Source of the DNA: SIG587 sp045649505
GTDB lineage: Bacteria; Bacillota; Clostridia; Oscillospirales; Acutalibacteraceae
Assembly: GCA_045649505.1 (NCBI GenBank)
Contig: JAZRQA010000028.1
Location: 1 to 8,437 of the forward strand
Direction of reading: 5' to 3'
DNA: 8,437 bases
This document shows positions 1-5,256 of this stretch, piece by piece. The position numbers were made by a program, and so were the translations under genes. How positions within the stretch are numbered: the stretch's first letter is position 1; each line of letters begins with the position of its first letter. The notes under the pieces are model-generated. The model was given only the letters and a program-made list of their open reading frames with translations, had not been told where the DNA came from and did not search any database.

Positions 1-713
1 GCTTCGTCCTCACCACTGTCTTTTGAAATAACAGCTTTTCGACCAATCTCGGCATCTGAACCCGTCTGTGTTACAACTATTTTTGCCGTTCCGTGAATTA
101 CGCTGCATCCGGCATATACCATATTTGCGCGTGCATTAAGAGAAGTTATATCATCAAACATTAAATCTCCGTTTTTTTCAACAGGCACTATTTCTCCTGT
201 AAGCGGAGATTCGTCGCATCTAAGCTCATTTGAAACAATAATTCTACCATCCGCAGGAATGTAGTTTCCGCATTCAAGAAGCACAATATCTCCGGGGACA
301 AGATCGCTTGAAGGGATTTCAGAAATTATGCCGTCCCGCAAAACTTTACAGGTTGATATCGCTGTATCTGAAAGCTCGGATAAGGAGTTAGCACTTTTAT
401 ACTGATAAAAAGCTGCAAGAAGGGCTGTTAATATAACAACTGCAAAAAGCATAAGCGGTTCCCACCAATCAGCGAGACCGCTTGTAAAAGTAAGCACAGT
501 ATATATTAGCGCAACAACAAGAAAAATAATAATATATGCGTTTTTTAACTGTGAAAAAAAACAGCTTAGAAAACTTTTTTTGTTTGTATGTCCAAAAAGA
601 TTATTACCGTATTCATCCTTTCGCATTTCGGCTGTACCAATGGACAATCCTTTTGTCGCATCAACACCAAGTTCTATTAATACATCTTCGGTGGTTGCAT
701 TGTGCCAAATCAT
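1..713 (-). CDS. P-type cation-transporting ATPase, PMCA/SERCA-like (N-terminal part, cut by window edge)
   Basis: This is the first 237 codons of a P2-type ATPase; the rest lies beyond the window. ATP-driven pumps of this family move Ca2+, Mn2+ or similar cations across the membrane. Residues 3-45 match the cation-ATPase N-terminal domain, two hydrophobic segments at about 60-76 and 85-103 fit M1 and M2, and an actuator domain follows with LVPGDIVLLE (138-147), PADGR (153-157) and DESPLTGE (167-174). The phosphorylation motif DKTGT is not reached. The ATG has GGGAGG seven bases upstream. The gene lies 27 bases after a DtxR-type regulator on the same strand, so it is probably co-transcribed and metal-controlled. 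Oddity: the actuator motif TGES reads TGEI (Ile175, codon ATA). The family assignment is firm. The transported ion is inference; Mn2+ or Fe2+ is suggested only by the regulator. Confidence 0.93.
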   Translation of the reverse strand, partial: MIWHNATTEDVLIELGVDATKGLSIGTAEMRKDEYGNNLFGHTNKKSFLSCFFSQLKNAYIIIFLVVALIYTVLTFTSGLADWWEPLMLFAVVILTALLAAFYQYKSANSLSELSDTAISTCKVLRDGIISEIPSSDLVPGDIVLLECGNYIPADGRIIVSNELRCDESPLTGEIVPVEKNGDLMFDDITSLNARANMVYAGCSVIHGTAKIVVTQTGSDAEIGRKAVISKDSGEDE

Positions 714-740
714 TTTATTTCCTCCCAGAATTAAAGAAAC

Positions 741-1106
741 CTACATTTCTTCAGCAAATTTTTTTATCGCATTAAATGAAATATCGCTTATCGCGTGCTC
801 AAGCTTACAAGCATCAAATGATGCAGTTTCCTCATCAACGCCAAGTTTTACGAGAAAGCGTGTAAGAAAGGTGTGTCGCTCATAAATTTTCTCAGCAATT
901 TCAAGCCCCGCGGGAGTAAGTGTAATGTAAGAGTTTTTATCTACATCTATAAAACCGCCGCTTTTTAATAATCCAACAGCTCTGCTTACACTTGGTTTAG
1001 AGTAGCCCATATATTCAACAATATCAATAGAGCGCACTGCTGTATTTTTTTTAGATAAAACAAGAATGGATTCTAAATACATTTCTCCCGATTCCTGTAA
1101 ATTCAT
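741..1106 (-). CDS. DtxR/MntR-family metal-dependent transcriptional regulator, short form
   Basis: This is a 121-residue metal-sensing repressor of the DtxR/MntR family. It has an N-terminal winged-helix domain (about 5-65; recognition-helix region SKPSVSRAV) and a dimerisation/metal-binding domain (about 66-121). It ends before the SH3-like third domain of DtxR, so it has the two-domain MntR layout. The visible metal ligands nevertheless match the primary site of DtxR: Met9, Cys100, Glu103 and His104 align with DtxR Met10, Cys102, Glu105 and His106. His78 is kept, but the partners of the DtxR ancillary site appear replaced by Thr and Ser. I chose the ATG at 1106. A TTG immediately upstream (1109) has better spacing (8 versus 11 bases) from AAGGAG and would add one Met. 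It leads the operon with the P-type ATPase, its probable target. Iron or manganese is the likely effector. Confidence 0.9.
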   Translation of the reverse strand: MNLQESGEMYLESILVLSKKNTAVRSIDIVEYMGYSKPSVSRAVGLLKSGGFIDVDKNSYITLTPAGLEIAEKIYERHTFLTRFLVKLGVDEETASFDACKLEHAISDISFNAIKKFAEEM

Positions 1107-1141
1107 CAAAGATTACACTCCTTGCATAATTTATCAATATT

Positions 1142-1170
1142 ATCATAACATTAAATATCTTTTTTTTCAA
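1142..1170 (-). promoter_or_regulatory. Putative sigma-A promoter of the regulator-ATPase operon
   Basis: Read on the minus strand there is TTGAAA (1165-1170), a 17-base spacer and TATGAT (1142-1147), about 35 bases before the regulator start. An AT-rich interrupted inverted repeat, ATATT...AATAT, overlaps the spacer and -10. It could be an operator for the regulator itself, but the arms are too simple to be convincing. Confidence 0.5.
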
Positions 1171-1191
1171 GAAAAAATAATTGTGTTATAT

Positions 1192-1219
1192 TTGACTTGA
1201 TTCTAATTTATGGTATAAT
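1192..1219 (+). promoter_or_regulatory. Putative sigma-A promoter of the cobalamin riboswitch operon
   Basis: TTGACT (1192-1197), a 16-base spacer and a perfect TATAAT (1214-1219). Transcription would begin near 1226, right at the first paired base of the riboswitch P1 stem, which supports both calls. It runs divergently from the regulator promoter on the other strand. Confidence 0.72.
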
Positions 1220-1226
1220 TAGAGAG

Positions 1227-1384
1227 TTAAAACGGGGAAACAGGTGAAAATCCTGTACGAGCCCGTCGCCGTGAGACATATTTTTATTTTCACTTCTACC
1301 CGATGCCGCATTTCGGGGACAAGCCATTGGATTTTTTCTGAGAAGGCGAAGTGATTTGGTGTCAAGTCGAAATATCCGTTTTAA
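1227..1384 (+). ncRNA. Cobalamin (vitamin B12) riboswitch aptamer
   Basis: The RNA leader carries the hallmarks of the cobalamin riboswitch family. The core GGGGAAACAGGTGAAAATCC (1234-1253) contains a P4 hairpin with ACAGG paired to CCTGT. Next comes GCCCGTCGCCGTGA (1261-1274), matching the conserved J6/3 strand. A P5-type hairpin CCCGA/TCGGG (1299-1303 with 1313-1317) presents the loop TGCCGCATT, close to the E. coli btuB L5 region. A degenerate B12 box AAGTCGAAATATCCG lies at 1364-1378. The ends close as P1: TTAAAACG (1227-1234) pairs with CGTTTTAA (1377-1384). Additional stem: CACTTC (1291-1296) with GAAGTG (1348-1353). The family would normally switch the downstream genes off when cobalamin is abundant. 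The cobalamin subtype (adenosyl- versus methyl/aquo-) cannot be told by eye. Confidence 0.87.
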
Positions 1385-1440
1385 TAAAACACCTTGATTT
1401 ATACCGCGAGTGCCGGGAAAAGGTGAATAAATTTTAGGAG
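1385..1440 (+). promoter_or_regulatory. Riboswitch expression platform with P13-like hairpin and ribosome binding site
   Basis: Six bases after P1, CACCTT (1390-1395) pairs with AAGGTG (1420-1425), with a 24-base loop in the position of the P13/L13 element. A small competing hairpin, GTTTT/AAAAC (1378-1390), would break both P1 and this stem. The RBS AGGAG (1436-1440) lies 8 bases before the lipoprotein ATG. No U-tract follows the hairpin, so control of translation looks more likely than termination. I could not find a convincing kissing partner for the L5 loop. Confidence 0.5.
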
Positions 1441-1448
1441 AAATTATT

Positions 1449-1898
1449 ATGAAAATGACAAACCTTAAAAAGATATTGTCATTACTCCTTTGTATTGTGC
1501 TAATTGCGGCTACAGCACTGTTTACAATCGGTTGTAATGATAATAGTAATCGATCTGAAAATCCCTTATCTTCGGGCAATGTTAGTGTAACAGAGCTTGG
1601 AAGCGGGCAAAATGCCTTTGATTTTACTGTGATTGATAAAGAGGGAAGAGCAACAGCATTTAAAATTAAAACAAATAAAACAACTGTTGGAGATGCCCTT
1701 TTGGAGAATAGTCTTATTGAGGGTGAAGAAAGCAAATACGGTTTATATGTAAAGACTGTTAACGGACTTACCCTTGATTATAATTTAGACGGATATTATT
1801 GGTCTTTTTATGTTGATGGTAAATATGCCTCCTCAGGTGTTGATTCAACCGATATATCTGCAACTTCAAAATATGCTTTTAAGGCTGAAAAATCGTGA
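1449..1898 (+). CDS. Lipoprotein with DUF4430 (transcobalamin-like C-terminal) domain
   Basis: A 149-residue surface lipoprotein. Residues 1-28 form a signal peptide with a basic start, a hydrophobic core (9-27) and the lipobox TIGC; Cys29 would be lipidated and anchored to the outer face of the membrane. A short polar linker (30-45) leads to one DUF4430 domain (about 55-147). Its landmarks are TVGDALL (79-85) and YYWSFYVDGKYASSGV (116-131), the aromatic strand-and-turn typical of the family. The same fold forms the C-terminal domain of the animal B12 carriers transcobalamin and intrinsic factor. The gene directly follows a cobalamin riboswitch and overlaps an ECF S-component by four bases, so I infer an extracellular corrinoid-binding role feeding that transporter. 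The domain and location are well supported; the ligand is not shown by the sequence alone. Confidence 0.88.
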   Translation: MKMTNLKKILSLLLCIVLIAATALFTIGCNDNSNRSENPLSSGNVSVTELGSGQNAFDFTVIDKEGRATAFKIKTNKTTVGDALLENSLIEGEESKYGLYVKTVNGLTLDYNLDGYYWSFYVDGKYASSGVDSTDISATSKYAFKAEKS

Positions 1899-2407
1899 AG
1901 ATAAATATTAAAGAGCTTACAGTTTTCGGTGTTCTGGGTGCAGTTATATATGCTTCTAAATTAGTTATGGCTTTTTTGCCTAATATACATATTGTGGGTG
2001 CTTTTATAGTAGCATTGACAGTTGTTTACCGTATAAAAGCAATTTATCCTATTACAGTTTTTATTTTTTTGGTTGGAATTTTAAATGGCTTTTCTCTATG
2101 GTGGCTTCCGTACCTTTATATTTGGTTTTTGCTATGGGGAATAATAATGCTTTTGCCAAAAAATATGCCAAAAGCCGTAGCTATACCTGTGTATATGAGT
2201 ATATGCGCCTTACACGGATTTGCCTTTGGAACATTATATGCTCCTGCACAGGCAATACTTTTTGGGCTTGATTTTAAAGGAATGATATCCTGGATAATAG
2301 CAGGATTACCCTTCGATTTCATACACGGAGTAAGTAATTTCCTTTGTGGTGTTATTATATATCCAATGATTTTAGCCTTTCGTACAACAAATAAATATCT
2401 TAGTTAA
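1895..2407 (+). CDS. ECF transporter S-component (substrate-binding membrane subunit), predicted corrinoid-specific
   Basis: A 170-residue, very hydrophobic protein with about five or six membrane spans, the usual size of an energy-coupling-factor S-component. The first helix carries AVIYA (16-20), the AxxxA motif by which S-components dock on the EcfT scaffold. Further hydrophobic spans lie at about 31-45, 50-66, 70-87, 95-122 and 132-160. It starts at GTG, overlapping the lipoprotein stop as GTGA, with only a weak AAGG upstream. Its translation is therefore probably coupled to the lipoprotein. No EcfA, EcfA' or EcfT gene is present, so it presumably uses a shared module encoded elsewhere. 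The cobalamin riboswitch points to B12 or a B12 precursor as the substrate. I do not recognise it as CbrT or another named B12 S-component, so no symbol is given. Confidence 0.85.
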   Translation: MKINIKELTVFGVLGAVIYASKLVMAFLPNIHIVGAFIVALTVVYRIKAIYPITVFIFLVGILNGFSLWWLPYLYIWFLLWGIIMLLPKNMPKAVAIPVYMSICALHGFAFGTLYAPAQAILFGLDFKGMISWIIAGLPFDFIHGVSNFLCGVIIYPMILAFRTTNKYLS

Positions 2408-2410
2408 ATT

Positions 2411-2464
2411 AACTCCTGTCTTTATCAAAAAATACTCTAAGTATAGTAAAGACGGGAGTTTTTT
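2411..2464 (+). terminator. Rho-independent terminator after the ECF S-component
   Basis: AACTCCTGTCTTTA (2411-2424) pairs with TAAAGACGGGAGTT (2447-2460). This is a 14-base-pair stem with one G-T wobble, followed by a run of six T (2459-2464). It begins just after the stop codon and ends the B12 operon. Confidence 0.93.
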
Positions 2465-2482
2465 AAAAATACAAATCTTTTG

Positions 2483-2511
2483 TTGACAAATTAGGTCATT
2501 GGCGTTATAAT
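2483..2511 (+). promoter_or_regulatory. Consensus sigma-A promoter of the tRNA-Leu gene
   Basis: Perfect TTGACA (2483-2488), a 17-base spacer and perfect TATAAT (2506-2511). Full consensus in both boxes is typical of strongly expressed stable-RNA genes. The mature tRNA begins about 42 bases downstream. Confidence 0.92.
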
Positions 2512-2553
2512 AGGCAAGTACTTAAAAAATGAGTATGAAAATAGGTTAAATAT

Positions 2554-2640
2554 GCGGATATGGCGGAATTGGCAGACGCGCTAGATTCAGGTTCTAGTCG
2601 GGGCAACTCGGTGCAGGTTCAAGTCCTGTTATCCGCACCA
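2554..2640 (+). tRNA. tRNA-Leu, anticodon CAG
   Basis: An 87-base class II tRNA with an encoded CCA. The acceptor GCGGATA (2554-2560) pairs with TATCCGC (2630-2636), followed by discriminator A and CCA at 2638-2640. The anticodon arm is CTAGA, loop TTCAGGT, TCTAG, giving anticodon CAG, which reads the leucine codon CUG. A long variable arm (CGGGGCAACTCGG) and a T arm containing GGTTCAAGTCC complete the leucine-type structure. It stands alone with its own promoter and terminator. Confidence 0.97.
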
Positions 2641-2644
2641 ATCG

Positions 2645-2686
2645 AGGGCCTTAATACGCAATTCGCGTTGTTAAGGCTCTTTTTTT
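2645..2686 (+). terminator. Rho-independent terminator of the tRNA-Leu gene
   Basis: AGGGCCTTAA (2645-2654) pairs with TTAAGGCTCT (2671-2680) including one G-T wobble. A second inner stem is ACGC/GCGT, and seven T follow (2680-2686). It starts five bases after the tRNA CCA end. Confidence 0.9.
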
Positions 2687-2719
2687 ATATCTAAATTGAA
2701 AACTTAGGGGTGTGTTTTA

Positions 2720-3181
2720 TTGGATTGGTTCATTTCTTTTCTTACTAATCCTTTTTTGATAACAAGCCTATCTTCGTGGTTTGTTGCGCAAATTTTAAAA
2801 ACTTTTATTCATTTTTTTGTTTATAAAAAATTTGATATTCGCCGTTTGTTCGGTGACGGAGGAATGCCAAGCGGACACTCGGCAACCGTTACTTCTCTGG
2901 CTGTGTTTTGTGCTTTATCCTGCGGAACGGGATCTGTGCAGTTTGCAATTAGCTTGATTTTTGCAATTATTGTTTGTCATGATGCAATGGGAGTACGTCT
3001 TGAAACGGGTAAACAGGCAATTTTGCTTAATGAGATTATCAAATCCTTTGAGGTATTTAATTCCGAAAAATTAACCGAAGTTAAACTTAAGGAATTTGTA
3101 GGTCATACACCTATTCAGGTTCTTGCAGGTATGATAGTCGGAATATTAAACGCATTTTTTATGTATTTTATTATTTTTTAG
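2720..3181 (+). CDS. Divergent PAP2-family membrane protein (DUF212, YuiD-like)
   Basis: A 153-residue integral membrane protein of the divergent PAP2/acid phosphatase family, whose Bacillus member is YuiD. Hydrophobic segments lie at about 11-35, 53-68, 72-86 and 134-153. Two family motifs are clear: GGMPSGHSA (47-55) and HDAMGVR (87-93), with a late GHTPIQVLAG (128-137). The PSGH and Asp/Arg motifs recall the phosphatase active site. The K(x6)RP motif of true PAP2 enzymes is not present, as is normal for this divergent group, so enzymatic activity on lipid phosphates is only a guess. It starts at TTG (2720-2722) with AGGGG nine bases upstream and no alternative ATG near. It stands alone between the tRNA terminator and a convergent terminator; I see no clear promoter between 2687 and 2705. 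Confidence 0.92.
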   Translation: MDWFISFLTNPFLITSLSSWFVAQILKTFIHFFVYKKFDIRRLFGDGGMPSGHSATVTSLAVFCALSCGTGSVQFAISLIFAIIVCHDAMGVRLETGKQAILLNEIIKSFEVFNSEKLTEVKLKEFVGHTPIQVLAGMIVGILNAFFMYFIIF

Positions 3182-3196
3182 CAAATGATTAGAAAT

Positions 3197-3238
3197 AAAA
3201 GAACAAAAGAGCCTTGGTTAGGCTCTTTTGTTCTTTTT
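3197..3238. terminator. Bidirectional terminator between convergent genes, overlapping the branching-enzyme 3' end
   Basis: A perfect 17-base-pair inverted repeat (3197-3213 with 3221-3237) surrounds the 7-base loop TTGGTTA. Rightward it ends in five T (3234-3238), serving the YuiD-like gene. Leftward the stem ends in TTTTATTTC, serving the branching enzyme. The TAA stop codon of the branching enzyme (3218-3220) lies in the loop, and one stem arm encodes its last residues (KNKRA). Confidence 0.93.
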
Positions 3239-5206
3239 AAGACATACACCCGTGCGTGCGGGAAGGTACATTTTGAATCCTATTTCGTTGTTAGTGCTAA
3301 TTTTTGCTGAATATTTATGCTCTATCTCAATTCTATCCCAACCTCCGAAATATTGTTCATCAGTAGAAAGCAGGGGAGAATATGTTCCTTTCTCAGGCGT
3401 TTTAATAAAATAGTCGTAAGAATTTTCGGGGCTAAAGTTAAGAGCAAAAATTACACCTGACCGTTCGTATACAAGTACCTGTTTTTCTTCATCAATATAA
3501 AGACTAATCGGCGGCTTATCAAAAAGCTTGTTTTCTTTTGATAATGCAATTAGAGCTTTATCAAAATTATTTAGCCATTCGTATTTAAGTGTAGTATCAT
3601 CGGCAAGGTGCCATTGTCTACGGCAATAATAATGACTCCAGTTATTACCCTCACGAGGAAAGTCTATCCATTCAGGATGGCCGAATTCATTGCCCATAAA
3701 ATTAAGGTATCCCTCGCCTGCAAGGGATAAGGTAACAAGCCTTATCATTTTATGAAGCGCAACACCTCTTGATATCACAGGACTATCGGTAAATTTTGAC
3801 ATATGGGTATACATTTGTGAATCACACAGTCTGAACATTATTGTTTTATCTCCAACAAGTGCCTGATCGTGAGATTCGCAATAGCCTATATACTTTTCAA
3901 ACGGCCTGCGCGAGGTGAGTTCGTACCAGATATAACGCATATTCCATTGTTCATCACTTTGCGTTTTTAAAAGCTTTATCCACATATCGGGAACACCCAT
4001 TGAAAGACGGTAATCGAATCCAATACCGCCTTCACAAATAGGAACACACATACCAGGAAGCGCAGACATATCCTCAGCAATAGTAATCGCATCAGGCTTT
4101 ACTTCGCGAATAAGTGCGTTTGCAAGCTGTAAATATGTGACTGCCTCGGTATCGGTATTAAGCGAGAAATATTTAGAATAATCAGTGAACGCGGTGCCAA
4201 GACCGTGATCATGATATATCATTGAAGTGACACCGTCAAAACGAAAACCATCAAAATGATACTCGGTAAGCCAAAATTTTAAATTTGAAAGTAAAAAATG
4301 TATTACTTCGTTTTTTTCATAATTAAAAAGTTTAGTATCCCAGGTAGGATGGTTTCCGCGGCTTCCTGTGTGAAAAAACTGAAAATCGGTTCCGTCAAAT
4401 TCATTTATGCCTTCTTCGGTATTTTTTACTGCATGAGAATGAACAAGATCAAGCAAAACGGCAATACCCATACCGTGAGCTGTATCAATAAGCTCTTTTA
4501 AATCCTGAGGCATACCGTACCTTGATGATGCTGCAAAAAAAGAGGATACCTGATATCCGAAAGACCCATAATATGGATGTTCCATTATGGCCATAATCTG
4601 AATTGTATTATATCCGAGATTTTTTATTCTCGGTAAAATATTTTGTGTAAATTCCTTATATGTAGAAACTTTTTCGTCTTCCTGTGCCATACCGATATGA
4701 CATTCGTATATGTAAAGATTTTTTTCAGGTTTAAATCTTTTATTGTTCCATTTAAAGGGTTTTTCATCAAGAATTTCACAGGTCCATTTGTATGTAACAG
4801 GATCTTGAACAACGCGTCGTGCGTACAAAGGAATTCGTTCCAAGAGACGACCGTTATTTTCAACTACCGTTTTTACCTTACAACCGGAATATAGGCTATT
4901 CGTTCCAGGTAAAAAAAGCTCAAATACACCGCCGCCTATTTTAGCCATAGGGCAGCTTTTGGCTTCCCAGTTATTAAAATCTCCCATTAAGTATAAATTA
5001 TCAGCCCCGGGAGCCCATTCACGGTAATACCAACCGTTTTTAGTTTTATGGAATCCAAAATATTCGTGGCCGTTAGCAAAATCAAGCAGCGAAATATTAT
5101 TGCCGAGAAGTTCTCTTAACTTTCTCTTATAATTAAATTCCCTTAGTTCAAAATCGTTTTCATATGGCTTTAAAAGATTATCATACTCAAAAATCTTATA
5201 GCTCAT
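3218..5206 (-). CDS. glgB: 1,4-alpha-glucan (glycogen) branching enzyme, eukaryote-like GH13 type
   Basis: A 662-residue cytoplasmic enzyme that cuts alpha-1,4-glucan chains and rejoins them as alpha-1,6 branches in glycogen. A CBM48-type domain lies near 55-145 (REWAPGADNLYLMGDFNNW at 62-80). It is followed by the GH13 barrel with the regions LLDLVHSHAVKN (251-262), DGFRFDGVTSM (319-329), ITIAEDMS (374-381) and ESHDQALVGD (444-453), then an all-beta C-terminal domain. Predicted catalytic residues are nucleophile Asp324, acid/base Glu378 and Asp447. The wording of these motifs, including MAIMEHPYYGSFGYQ and GYLNFMGNEFGHPEW, is that of animal, fungal and plant branching enzymes rather than E. 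coli GlgB. I chose the ATG at 5206, preceded by AAGGCGGTG. An in-frame ATG ten codons earlier lies inside a likely -10 region. It sits 46 bases after a YlbJ-like gene. Confidence 0.95.
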   Translation of the reverse strand: MSYKIFEYDNLLKPYENDFELREFNYKRKLRELLGNNISLLDFANGHEYFGFHKTKNGWYYREWAPGADNLYLMGDFNNWEAKSCPMAKIGGGVFELFLPGTNSLYSGCKVKTVVENNGRLLERIPLYARRVVQDPVTYKWTCEILDEKPFKWNNKRFKPEKNLYIYECHIGMAQEDEKVSTYKEFTQNILPRIKNLGYNTIQIMAIMEHPYYGSFGYQVSSFFAASSRYGMPQDLKELIDTAHGMGIAVLLDLVHSHAVKNTEEGINEFDGTDFQFFHTGSRGNHPTWDTKLFNYEKNEVIHFLLSNLKFWLTEYHFDGFRFDGVTSMIYHDHGLGTAFTDYSKYFSLNTDTEAVTYLQLANALIREVKPDAITIAEDMSALPGMCVPICEGGIGFDYRLSMGVPDMWIKLLKTQSDEQWNMRYIWYELTSRRPFEKYIGYCESHDQALVGDKTIMFRLCDSQMYTHMSKFTDSPVISRGVALHKMIRLVTLSLAGEGYLNFMGNEFGHPEWIDFPREGNNWSHYYCRRQWHLADDTTLKYEWLNNFDKALIALSKENKLFDKPPISLYIDEEKQVLVYERSGVIFALNFSPENSYDYFIKTPEKGTYSPLLSTDEQYFGGWDRIEIEHKYSAKISTNNEIGFKMYLPARTGVCLKKNKRA

Positions 5207-5227
5207 TTTTTCACCGCCTTTTTTTAT

Positions 5228-5256
5228 ATTATACATTATATTATTTTAATAATCAA
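5228..5256 (-). promoter_or_regulatory. Possible internal promoter before the branching enzyme gene
   Basis: On the minus strand TTGATT (5251-5256), a 17-base spacer and TATAAT (5228-5233) lie in the gap between the YlbJ-like gene and the branching enzyme. The -35 overlaps the upstream stop codon. The gap is extremely AT-rich, so a chance match is possible. If real, it allows the enzyme to be made independently of the upstream gene. Confidence 0.4.

Noticed and set aside
580..885. Plus-strand open frames opposite the ATPase start and the end of the regulator (also 536-775).
   Set aside because: They cross two confident minus-strand genes and the intergenic RBS, have no ribosome binding site of their own, and show no family features.
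1136..1160. An AT-rich inverted repeat near the regulator promoter as a DtxR/MntR operator.
   Set aside because: The arms are only AATAT-type and do not match known operators well enough to annotate; noted only within the promoter entry.
1208..1735. A 175-codon open frame on the minus strand across the riboswitch and the lipoprotein start.
   Set aside because: It overlaps a structured RNA and a well-supported lipoprotein on the other strand, has no recognisable domain, and looks like an antisense shadow.
2554..2640. The tRNA-Leu gene as an integration (attachment) site for a mobile element.
   Set aside because: There is no integrase, no direct repeat of the tRNA 3' end within the window, and the neighbours are ordinary chromosomal genes.
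5207..5236. Ten extra N-terminal codons for the branching enzyme from an upstream in-frame ATG.
   Set aside because: The codons lie in an AT-rich stretch containing a likely -10 box and the AAGGCGG ribosome binding site that serves the ATG at 5206.
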